The translations under genes and the position numbers were made by a program. This document shows, piece by piece, positions 58,089 to 64,000 of a DNA stretch of 64,000 nt; position 1 is the first letter of the stretch, and every line of letters starts with the position of its first letter. The DNA is from Bacillus timonensis (GTDB lineage Bacteria; Bacillota; Bacilli; Bacillales; Bacillaceae_L): positions 1 to 64,000 of the forward strand of contig NZ_SLUB01000021.1 of NCBI RefSeq assembly GCF_004799755.1, read 5' to 3'. Below the pieces are notes generated by a model. The model did no database searches. It saw only the letters and a program-made list of their open reading frames with translations, and had not been told where the DNA came from.

Positions 58089-58886
58089 TTAATAGTTTAC
58101 TATGATTTTATTAAGTGAAAAGATTCCCTTCGGCAGCTCTTTGCTATATACAAACCCATCTACCACAACCGAATGACTGTCTTCATTCTTGGGTAGATTA
58201 ATACCAAACTGAGAGAAGATGATGGTATCGTTTGGTGGGAGCGGGTTTGGATCTACATATTTAATCCAGTATTCTCCGTTCTCCTTAATTTTTTCTTTCC
58301 AGTTTTCATGTAAAAAGACCCAATCAATTTCGGATTCAATAAAGCTTTGTGATTTTTTATTTACAATTTTTCCACTTAAGGTGCCTGATTCTCGAGGGGC
58401 TAATTTGATACAAACGATAATATCATGTAACGCTTTTGTCCCTGTATTTTTAATCATGAAATCACCAATGATGGTAATATCATCGTCCTCCGTAGACGGT
58501 AAAATGGTTGAATAAGCAAAATGGGCTTGAATGTTCGCAAAGGCTTCGACAAGTTTTTCCTTTGGTGCCACGGCAATCGGTTTAGCTGAAACAACTTTTT
58601 GTTGAAGCTGTGCTGTGCGTTTCTTTTCCTCCTCCAGCTCGACCTCAAGCTGGGTTATCTTTTCCTTTAATTCATATATTTCCTTCTGATAGGTCTCAAT
58701 TTGTTGGTCCTCAATTTTATATAATTTCTCCTGTAAATATTGATTCCGGACTTTTTCTTTTTCGATACTTCCTTGAAGGGATTTCAGTTTATGCTCATAG
58801 GATGTAATTTCAGATTGATAATGAATGATTCGTTGCTTCAGTTGGATACTGTCTTCCTGACGACCTTGCTGCTGTCTTGGTTTCAA
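58089..58886 (-). CDS. Coiled-coil protein with C-terminal beta domain, probable spore-surface protein
   Basis: 265 residues from TTG 58886, after GGAGAGGAGGGATACC. Residues about 13-95 form a heptad-rich coiled coil (many Gln, Lys, Glu). After a Pro/Ala linker (about 100-110) comes a beta-rich domain of about 150 residues (DFMIKNTGTKALHD, YVDPNPLPPNDTI). No signal or membrane helix. A near-match sigma-K promoter precedes it. A short relative (59894-60217) repeats the coiled-coil part with related wording (ILQQKIIHLQAELSKY). I recognise no named family. Confidence 0.7.
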   Translation of the reverse strand: MKPRQQQGRQEDSIQLKQRIIHYQSEITSYEHKLKSLQGSIEKEKVRNQYLQEKLYKIEDQQIETYQKEIYELKEKITQLEVELEEEKKRTAQLQQKVVSAKPIAVAPKEKLVEAFANIQAHFAYSTILPSTEDDDITIIGDFMIKNTGTKALHDIIVCIKLAPRESGTLSGKIVNKKSQSFIESEIDWVFLHENWKEKIKENGEYWIKYVDPNPLPPNDTIIFSQFGINLPKNEDSHSVVVDGFVYSKELPKGIFSLNKIIVNY

Positions 58887-58908
58887 AAGGTATCCCTCCT
58901 CTCCTCTA

Positions 58909-58936
58909 CAAGTTATGTAAGTAACAATGAATTTGT
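58909..58936 (-). promoter_or_regulatory. Possible sigma-K promoter (imperfect)
   Basis: On the reverse strand AC (58935-58936), 17 bp, then CATAACTTG (58909-58917), one base off the CATANNNTA pattern. It lies 23 bp before the coiled-coil gene. Confidence 0.4.
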
Positions 58937-58951
58937 GTTTTTTGACCTAAC

Positions 58952-58991
58952 AAAAATAAACTAGACTGTTGATGATTCAACAGTCTAGTTT
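58952..58991 (-). terminator. Terminator of Cys-rich protein gene
   Basis: A 15-bp perfect inverted repeat (58958-58972 and 58977-58991) with a 4-nt loop and TATTTTTG on the reverse strand. Confidence 0.85.
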
Positions 58992-59003
58992 AACCAGTGC
59001 TTC

Positions 59004-59726
59004 TTAGTGAGCTGGGAAAACTTCTGGACATTGTGGTGGGAATTTTTCTGTTGGACATAATACGATTTCTTCTAGGATTTCTTCACGTGGATGACAGTGT
59101 CTAGCTTCAATTTCTAGCTTCACATCAGCTTCGGTTTGAACCTCTAGGCAAAGAGTAAGGCTGATGTCTAGTTGGTGGATATCTGATTCACAAATTAATG
59201 TTGCATCGCATTCAGCTAATGATACATGTACGTTTAGGTCTGTTCCTTCAGGAGCGCATAATAAGAATGTTTGAGTCGTTACGAATGGAATTGGATGTTT
59301 TGTCTCACATACAACACGATTCATATCATCTAGAATTTCTACTCCTATAAAGCCTCTTACTAGAGTTTTCACTCGTTGTAATGTGACTTGGTCACCATTT
59401 GGTAATGTGACCGTAACTGGTTGGCGTTGCCCGATTTCTGTTACTGAAACTTGATGATTCTCTTGGAATCCGGTTTCAATCGGATGACCAAATTTGTCGC
59501 TTAAGAAGCAATTAACTGAAACGTCATCAAATTGGTCTAGAAAATTACAAAGTTCCTCTAGTGTGCGCTCTGTTTGACCATGACATTTGAATTTTACAGG
59601 AAGATTGCTATTATTTGTGAATGTAAGATCTACGTCAATCTGGCGAGTGATCCAGTCATAAATTTTTCTTGTTAGTATACAAACTCGTTCTGTGTCTCTA
59701 TTATGGTTATGATGTTTTGAACCCAC
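59004..59726 (-). CDS. Cys-rich beta protein, probable spore coat or exosporium protein
   Basis: 240 residues from GTG 59726, after AAAGGAGGAACACACAA. The N-terminus is His/Asn-rich (GSKHHNHNRD), then ERVCILTRKIYDWITRQI. About 12 cysteines are spread through alternating beta strands and the protein ends in a Pro-rich CPTEKFPPQCPEVFP. The VCI-x-KIYDW start is shared by spore-coat-type proteins of the DUF3794-like kind as I recall; I am not certain of the family. No signal peptide, as expected for a mother-cell-assembled coat protein. The sigma-K-consensus promoter supports this. Confidence 0.7.
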   Translation of the reverse strand: MGSKHHNHNRDTERVCILTRKIYDWITRQIDVDLTFTNNSNLPVKFKCHGQTERTLEELCNFLDQFDDVSVNCFLSDKFGHPIETGFQENHQVSVTEIGQRQPVTVTLPNGDQVTLQRVKTLVRGFIGVEILDDMNRVVCETKHPIPFVTTQTFLLCAPEGTDLNVHVSLAECDATLICESDIHQLDISLTLCLEVQTEADVKLEIEARHCHPREEILEEIVLCPTEKFPPQCPEVFPAH

Positions 59727-59778
59727 TTGTGTGTTCCTCCTTTTTGTTGTAATAACCCTTTGGGTATTGGGGCTACTG

Positions 59779-59805
59779 TATAGTATGTTTTAGATAGTCA
59801 AGTGT
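59779..59805 (-). promoter_or_regulatory. Sigma-K-like promoter
   Basis: Reverse strand: AC (59804-59805), 16 bp, then CATACTATA (59779-59787), an exact match to the consensus. It serves the Cys-rich protein gene and is back to back with the forward promoter at 59812. Confidence 0.65.
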
Positions 59806-59811
59806 GCTGTG

Positions 59812-59839
59812 ACATTAGCGGAATTTTGCTCATATGATA
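59812..59839 (+). promoter_or_regulatory. Sigma-K-like promoter
   Basis: AC (59812-59813), 17 bp, then CATATGATA (59831-59839). Exact consensus match, 55 bp before the small coiled-coil gene and divergent from the reverse-strand promoter. Confidence 0.65.
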
Positions 59840-59893
59840 TGTAGAATCAATACTTTATATAAAGTAAAGGGAAGATATGAGGAGGGGCTAAAA

Positions 59894-60217
59894 GTGAATC
59901 GTAATTCTAGTAATCCAGTGATTTTACAGCAAAAAATTATCCATTTACAGGCGGAGTTATCAAAATATAAATCAATTCAAAAAGACAAATTACTATTCGA
60001 AAATCAAAAGTTAAGGGAACAAATCAACCAATTACGTTCCGAAAATGAGCTGCTAAAACAACAGTTTATTTCATCTAATAATCGCGAAACAACACAAAAA
60101 AAGTCTGCTGAGCCCATCAGCAAAATCCAAAAATCACGTCCAATAAATAAAGAATCTGATGGTATGATAAATGAATGGTTCTTTAACAATCTCATCCATG
60201 AAAAAAATAAAAAATAA
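59894..60217 (+). CDS. Small coiled-coil protein, probable spore protein
   Basis: 107 residues from GTG 59894 (VNRNSSNPV), after ATGAGGAGGGGCTAAAA. Upstream in-frame codons lack a ribosome binding site. Residues about 9-60 form a coiled coil, followed by a Ser/Lys-rich linker and a short conserved-looking MINEWFFNNLIHEKNKK end. The coiled coil resembles that of the 265-residue protein at 58089. It is driven by a sigma-K-like promoter. Confidence 0.68.
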   Translation: MNRNSSNPVILQQKIIHLQAELSKYKSIQKDKLLFENQKLREQINQLRSENELLKQQFISSNNRETTQKKSAEPISKIQKSRPINKESDGMINEWFFNNLIHEKNKK

Positions 60218-60231
60218 GCAGAACGTGGAAA

Positions 60232-60259
60232 ACAATATGAGCAATAAGGACATATACTA
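60232..60259 (+). promoter_or_regulatory. Sigma-K-like promoter
   Basis: AC (60232-60233), 17 bp, then CATATACTA (60251-60259), an exact consensus match 29 bp before the 36-residue gene. Confidence 0.62.
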
Positions 60260-60288
60260 ACATTATACCAATTTATGGAGGAATAATT

Positions 60289-60399
60289 ATGAATGTGAAT
60301 AAAAAGAACAATCTCACAGGTGCTAAGGTTTTTTCTTCCAGTCAAAAAAATAAACCAGTAAAGAAGTCCGGTGGCTGTGGGTGTAAAAAGGTACGTTAA
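60289..60399 (+). CDS. 36-residue basic peptide ending in Cys motif
   Basis: MNVNKKNNLTGAKVF... with ten lysines and a C-terminal SGGCGCKKVR. ATTTATGGAGGAATAATT precedes the ATG and a terminator follows, so it is a complete small gene. The sigma-K-like promoter 29 bp upstream points to a late-sporulation structural peptide. The paired cysteines could crosslink it in the coat. I know no family. Confidence 0.68.
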   Translation: MNVNKKNNLTGAKVFSSSQKNKPVKKSGGCGCKKVR

Positions 60400-60450
60400 T
60401 AATATTGGTAATCGTTAATCAGTGTTGTACAGTGATGAAAGGTTATGAGA

Positions 60451-60489
60451 AATAGCAGATGACCATATGGAAATCTGCTATTTTTTTTC
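60451..60489 (+). terminator. Terminator after 36-residue peptide gene
   Basis: AATAGCAGAT and ATCTGCTATT with a 12-nt loop, followed by eight Ts. Confidence 0.88.
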
Positions 60490-60512
60490 TAATTGGGGTG
60501 TGACGAAAAATC

Positions 60513-61823
60513 TTATGGGATGAATCCTTCACCGAGTCGAACAACTTGAGCTGAACCCTGATGACCTTTAGTCACGTTTCTTGTATCGAAAACAAGATTG
60601 CTGAAGGTTAAAATCAGGTCTAGTGGTATTGCAGAATGGTTGGTTAAAATGATGATGCAATCCATCTCACGTAATATTTCTTCCGAAAGCTCTGTGTTGG
60701 TATACAAATGGTCTCCAATTAAAATTGATGGTACAAATGGGTCATGGTAATAAACATTGGTACCCTCTTCGTTAAACTTCTCTAAAATTTCTATTGCAGC
60801 TGAATCCCGTGTATCTGCTACATCCCTTTTATAGGTAATCCCATAAATAAGAATTTTTGCCTGAGTCAGAGATTTATTAGACTTCAGTAGCCCTTTCGTA
60901 CGGTCTACGATATGTTCGACCATTCTTTGGTTTGTAATATCAGCTGTCGAAATAAATTCGCTTCTCGTCGCTAATTGTTGTAGTTTCCATTGAAGATAAA
61001 AGGGGTCAACTGGAATACAATGGCCGCCAATCCCTGGTCCCGGATAGAATGGGGTAAAACCGTAAGGCTTGGTAGAAGCAGCATCAACGACCTCCCAAAT
61101 ATCAACTTTTAATTTTTCGCAAAGTATGGCCATCTCGTTAATAAAGGAAATATTAATAAAACGGAATGTGTTTTCAAGTAGCTTAGTTAACTCCGCAGAT
61201 TCAGTTGAGGAAACAGGTACGACCTCTTGGTAGATATTTTTGTAAAGAGAATATCCTACATCTAGACACTTTTCAGTCGTACCTCCAATTACTTTCGGGA
61301 TTTCTTCAACTGAATACTTATTATTACCCGGATCGATTCTCTCCGGCGAATTTGCCAAATAGAAATCAATGCCAACTTGAAACCCGCTTTTCTCTAAAAT
61401 TGGTAATAATACTTCCTTTGTCGTTCCGGGAAATGTTGAACTTTCTAATATAACTAGCTGGCCTTTCTGCAGTCTTCCTTGAATTTCATTTCCCGCACTA
61501 ATGATAAAGCTTAAATCTGGTGTTTTTTGTTTGGTAAGTGGTGTTGGTACACAAATGATGATTGAATCTACCTTTTTTAACTCATCAAAATTTGTTGTCG
61601 CACAAAAACTTCCTTTGTCAATCACCTTTTTTAGTCTATTGTCGTCTATGTCACCAATATAGCTTTTAGAGTTTTTGAGTTTGTTAACCTTCTCTTGATC
61701 TTTATCCACACCAACCACTTGGAACCCCTTATCAGCAAGCATGACAGACAAGGGAAGACCGACGAAGCCTAGACCAATCACTGCAATTTTGTTATTTTTA
61801 CTCTGTGAATTCTCGTTATTCAT
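60513..61823 (-). CDS. UDP-N-acetyl-hexosamine 6-dehydrogenase, WecC/WbpA type
   Basis: Nucleotide-sugar dehydrogenase, 436 residues. IGLGFVGLPLSVMLADKG near residue 15 is the Rossmann motif. NSPERIDPGN near 167 and GPGIGGHCIPVDPFY near 258, with the catalytic Cys, are typical of enzymes acting on UDP-GlcNAc or UDP-ManNAc rather than UDP-Glc. ITYKRDVADTRDSAA is the C-terminal domain signature. It diverges from the aminotransferase gene. Together with that gene and the following oxidoreductase it suggests an amino-uronic-acid pathway. Confidence 0.92.
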   Translation of the reverse strand: MNNENSQSKNNKIAVIGLGFVGLPLSVMLADKGFQVVGVDKDQEKVNKLKNSKSYIGDIDDNRLKKVIDKGSFCATTNFDELKKVDSIIICVPTPLTKQKTPDLSFIISAGNEIQGRLQKGQLVILESSTFPGTTKEVLLPILEKSGFQVGIDFYLANSPERIDPGNNKYSVEEIPKVIGGTTEKCLDVGYSLYKNIYQEVVPVSSTESAELTKLLENTFRFINISFINEMAILCEKLKVDIWEVVDAASTKPYGFTPFYPGPGIGGHCIPVDPFYLQWKLQQLATRSEFISTADITNQRMVEHIVDRTKGLLKSNKSLTQAKILIYGITYKRDVADTRDSAAIEILEKFNEEGTNVYYHDPFVPSILIGDHLYTNTELSEEILREMDCIIILTNHSAIPLDLILTFSNLVFDTRNVTKGHQGSAQVVRLGEGFIP

Positions 61824-62125
61824 TAATTTACTCTCCTCGTCTTGTAAAAATTAAGTACAGTCTTAAAATATGCGATTGCGAATTGATTGAAATGGACAAT
61901 CACCTTAATTTTTTAAAATATGCATTTTTATCAAGGACAGATATAATAGTTTGTTTATTCTAACTAAAAACTCACTCCAAAATGTAGATTTCTTCAATAT
62001 GAAACTTGAAAAAATCTAATCTTTTAATGGTCTTCAGCCGTTCCTTTATCAAAATGTAGTCATAGATTAGGATGGAAACGCATTTTCAAAGGAAATTTAA
62101 TAGAGAGGAGAAGGAGAAATAGATA
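61824..62125. other. Divergent promoter region
   Basis: About 300 bp between the divergent dehydrogenase and aminotransferase genes. It contains CATATTTTA on the reverse strand (61864-61872) and CATAGATTA on the forward strand (62061-62069), both fitting the sigma-K -10 but without AC at the -35 distance. No other feature is seen. Confidence 0.35.
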
Positions 62126-63229
62126 ATGATTAATCTTGTAGACTTAAGGAGACAGTTTCAAAGTGTTAAAAATGAGATCATGTATGCAATAAATGAAGTT
62201 ATAGATAGTGGGCAATACATTTTGGGACCAAAAGTTATGGAACTTGAGAAAAAAATAGCGAAAAGAATTGGAGTTCAAGAAGCAATATCTGTTGCAAATG
62301 GTACAGACGCACTTGTTCTTACGCTTGATGCATATGGGATTGGCAAGGGTGATGAAGTAATTACTTCGCCATTTACATTCTTTGCAAGCGCCGAAGCGAT
62401 ATCACGTGTTGGAGCAAAGCCAGTCTTCGCTGATATTGATCCGGTTACCTATAATATTGATCCAAAAGAAATTGAGAAAAAGATAACATCAGCCACTAAG
62501 GCAATCATTACAGTTCACATATTCGGGCAGCCGGCTGAAATGGATGACATTCTGGAAATTTCAAAAAAATACGGACTTTATGTAATTGAAGATGCTTGTC
62601 AAGCATTTGGAGCTTCCTATAAGGATCTAGAAGTGGGGAATTTAGGAGATGCTGCCTGTTTTTCATTTTTTCCAACTAAAAATCTCGGTACAATGGGGGA
62701 TGGAGGAATTATTACAACCTCAGATAAGGACCTAGCAACTAGAATAAGAAAACTGCGAACACATGGAACAACAAGAAAATATTATCACGACCTAATAGGT
62801 TATAATAGCAGACTAGATGAGCTACATGCCGCGATTTTACTAGTAAATCTTTCGAAAATAGATGAGTGGAACGGGCAAAGAAGAAAGCTTGCAGATCGGT
62901 ACAGGACACATTTAAAAGATGCACCACATTTACAATTACCGATGGAGGCAAGCAATCGATCTCATATTTACCATCTATATTGCATTCATTCTGAGAATCG
63001 AGATGAGATTATGGATAGGCTTGAGGCTGCTGATATTCAAACAGGTGTCTATTATCCACAATGTCTTCATTTACAAGAGGTTTACTCGTTTCTTAATTAT
63101 AAAAAAGGTGATTTTCCGATTGCAGAATCGTTATCGGAGAGACTTTTTGCCGTTCCAATGCATCCATTGCTAACAGAAATTGAACAAGATGAAGTGATTT
63201 CGGTCTTACTTCAAAAAGAGGTGGACTAA
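62126..63229 (+). CDS. DegT/DnrJ/EryC1/StrS-family sugar aminotransferase
   Basis: PLP-dependent aminotransferase acting on keto sugars of UDP-sugars, 367 residues. VANGTDALVL near residue 57, EDACQAFGA near 156, the PLP-binding Lys in CFSFFPTKNLG near 186 and GYNSRLDELHAA near 230 are the family signatures. It resembles WbpE, which aminates UDP-3-keto-GlcNAcA. GAGAGGAGAAGGAG precedes the ATG. The next gene begins 3 bp after its stop. Confidence 0.92.
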   Translation: MINLVDLRRQFQSVKNEIMYAINEVIDSGQYILGPKVMELEKKIAKRIGVQEAISVANGTDALVLTLDAYGIGKGDEVITSPFTFFASAEAISRVGAKPVFADIDPVTYNIDPKEIEKKITSATKAIITVHIFGQPAEMDDILEISKKYGLYVIEDACQAFGASYKDLEVGNLGDAACFSFFPTKNLGTMGDGGIITTSDKDLATRIRKLRTHGTTRKYYHDLIGYNSRLDELHAAILLVNLSKIDEWNGQRRKLADRYRTHLKDAPHLQLPMEASNRSHIYHLYCIHSENRDEIMDRLEAADIQTGVYYPQCLHLQEVYSFLNYKKGDFPIAESLSERLFAVPMHPLLTEIEQDEVISVLLQKEVD

Positions 63230-63231
63230 AA

Positions 63232-64000
63232 GTGGTGATTCGATTTGGTTTAGTTGGCTGTGGATATATATCAAAGAAACATTTGCATGCATTGTCAAGG
63301 TTTGATGATGCACATTTACATGCAGTAAGTGATTTAGATGAATCGAGAATGGATGAAGCAAGGAATTTTTATCAAACACAGTCAGGCCTTACACATCCAA
63401 TCAAATATTTTAAGGATTATGAAGAGATGCTTGCGGATCAGCAGCTTGATGCAGTCATTATCTCTTCATTTTCTGGACTACATGCGGAGATGGCTAAAAA
63501 AGCTCTCCAATTTAATAAACATGTCATTTTGGAAAAACCGATGGCTTTATCCATTGACGGGTCCAATGAACTGATCGCATTGGCACAGAAACAAAAAAAA
63601 GAGCTGATGGTTTGTCATCAACTTCGTTTCCGGCCAATCATGCAAAAAATTAAAGGGATTATTGATGATGGAAAAATCGGAACTATTTATTTAGGGGTTG
63701 CTTCGATAAGGATCAATAGGTCGCCTGACTATTTTACTTCTGCTCCGTGGAGAGGTAAATGGGAAACGGATGGAGGAATGTTAATCAATCAAGGAATTCA
63801 TATTATTGATTTGCTTCAGTGGTTTCTTGGAGAGGTACATTCAGTTTACGGTGAAATAGGTTACCAATCCACTGTAAAAGAGACAGAGGATGTTGCTTTA
63901 GGTATTTTGGATTTTAAATCCCGGGCAAAGGGTATTATCGAGGCAAATATTGTCACCCAGCCAAATAATCTTGGATACTCATTGTCTCTCTTCGGTGAAA
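63232..64000 (+). CDS. Gfo/Idh/MocA-family oxidoreductase (partial, runs off the window)
   Basis: 256 codons to the window end, no stop. GTG at 63232 (or 63235), with AGAGGTGG in the end of the aminotransferase gene. GLVGCGYISKKHL is the NAD-binding motif, VILEKPMAL near residue 97 holds the family's EKP lysine and GGMLINQGIHIIDLLQWF near 182 has the catalytic-site His/Asp. Of the family, the WbpB-type UDP-GlcNAcA 3-dehydrogenase is the best fit because of its neighbours. Confidence 0.88.
   Translation, partial: MVIRFGLVGCGYISKKHLHALSRFDDAHLHAVSDLDESRMDEARNFYQTQSGLTHPIKYFKDYEEMLADQQLDAVIISSFSGLHAEMAKKALQFNKHVILEKPMALSIDGSNELIALAQKQKKELMVCHQLRFRPIMQKIKGIIDDGKIGTIYLGVASIRINRSPDYFTSAPWRGKWETDGGMLINQGIHIIDLLQWFLGEVHSVYGEIGYQSTVKETEDVALGILDFKSRAKGIIEANIVTQPNNLGYSLSLFGE

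Noticed and set aside
61864-62069. Two further sigma-K promoters in the divergent region
   Set aside because: CATATTTTA and CATAGATTA fit the -10 but the base pairs at -35 are TC and not AC, so they are only noted as weak candidates.

Overview
The window comes from a low-GC, endospore-forming member of the Bacillaceae. The evidence is the AT-rich DNA, strong AGGAGG-type ribosome binding sites with many TTG and GTG starts, a T-box in front of trpS, and a gene order that follows the Bacillus subtilis app-yjbA-trpS-opp-yjbC-spx-mecA-yjbF-pepF-yjbH...fabI segment almost gene for gene. I cannot fix the genus from sequence reading alone.

Layout. (1) 0-12.2 kb: two tandem five-gene oligopeptide ABC operons, both in the order ATPase-ATPase-binding protein-permease-permease. 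The second carries an AppA orthologue, the first a different binding protein. They have near-identical promoters and intercistronic hairpins. (2) 12.3-20.6 kb: a small membrane protein, yjbA, trpS on the reverse strand behind a tryptophan T-box, and a third operon, oppABCDF. (3) 20.7-41.1 kb: the conserved stress, competence and housekeeping block. It holds a glycoside-hydrolase-like protein, yjbC-spx, mecA, coiA, pepF, spxH (yjbH), cwlQ, a CYTH protein, the small alarmone synthetase, NAD kinase, an RluD-type pseudouridine synthase, prpE, a RodA-type SEDS protein, mgtE, a KefB-like antiporter and fabI with a FapR operator. Three repeat features interrupt this block: a 93-bp MITE-like element flanked by 15-bp direct repeats at the yjbH stop codon, a 52-bp tandem repeat in the slot where B. 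subtilis has yjbI, and a roughly ten-copy 52/53-bp tandem repeat between the RluD-type gene and prpE. (4) 41.1-50.6 kb: an accessory, partly decayed zone. It has MFS, Nudix, methyltransferase and DUF3231 gene remnants, small membrane proteins, two GNAT acetyltransferases and an ECF sigma/anti-sigma pair with a probable autoregulated promoter. (5) 50.6-64 kb: an MFS exporter, then a spore-surface and polysaccharide locus.

The last region is the most interesting. It contains UTP-glucose-1-phosphate uridylyltransferase and UDP-glucose dehydrogenase, a YjcA-like sporulation protein, a protein-kinase-like protein, a family 4 glycosyltransferase and a HipA-like kinase in one run. Next come coiled-coil and Cys-rich proteins and small peptides. 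Four of these genes have motifs matching the mother-cell sigma-K consensus (AC, 16-17 bp, CATANNNTA) and a fifth is a near match. After them come a UDP-HexNAc 6-dehydrogenase, a DegT aminotransferase and a Gfo/Idh/MocA oxidoreductase that runs off the window. These three match the first steps of diacetamido-uronic acid sugar-nucleotide synthesis. I infer a late-sporulation system that builds and decorates a surface glycan, similar in parts to B. subtilis cotI/cotS/cotSA-ytcABC but differently composed.
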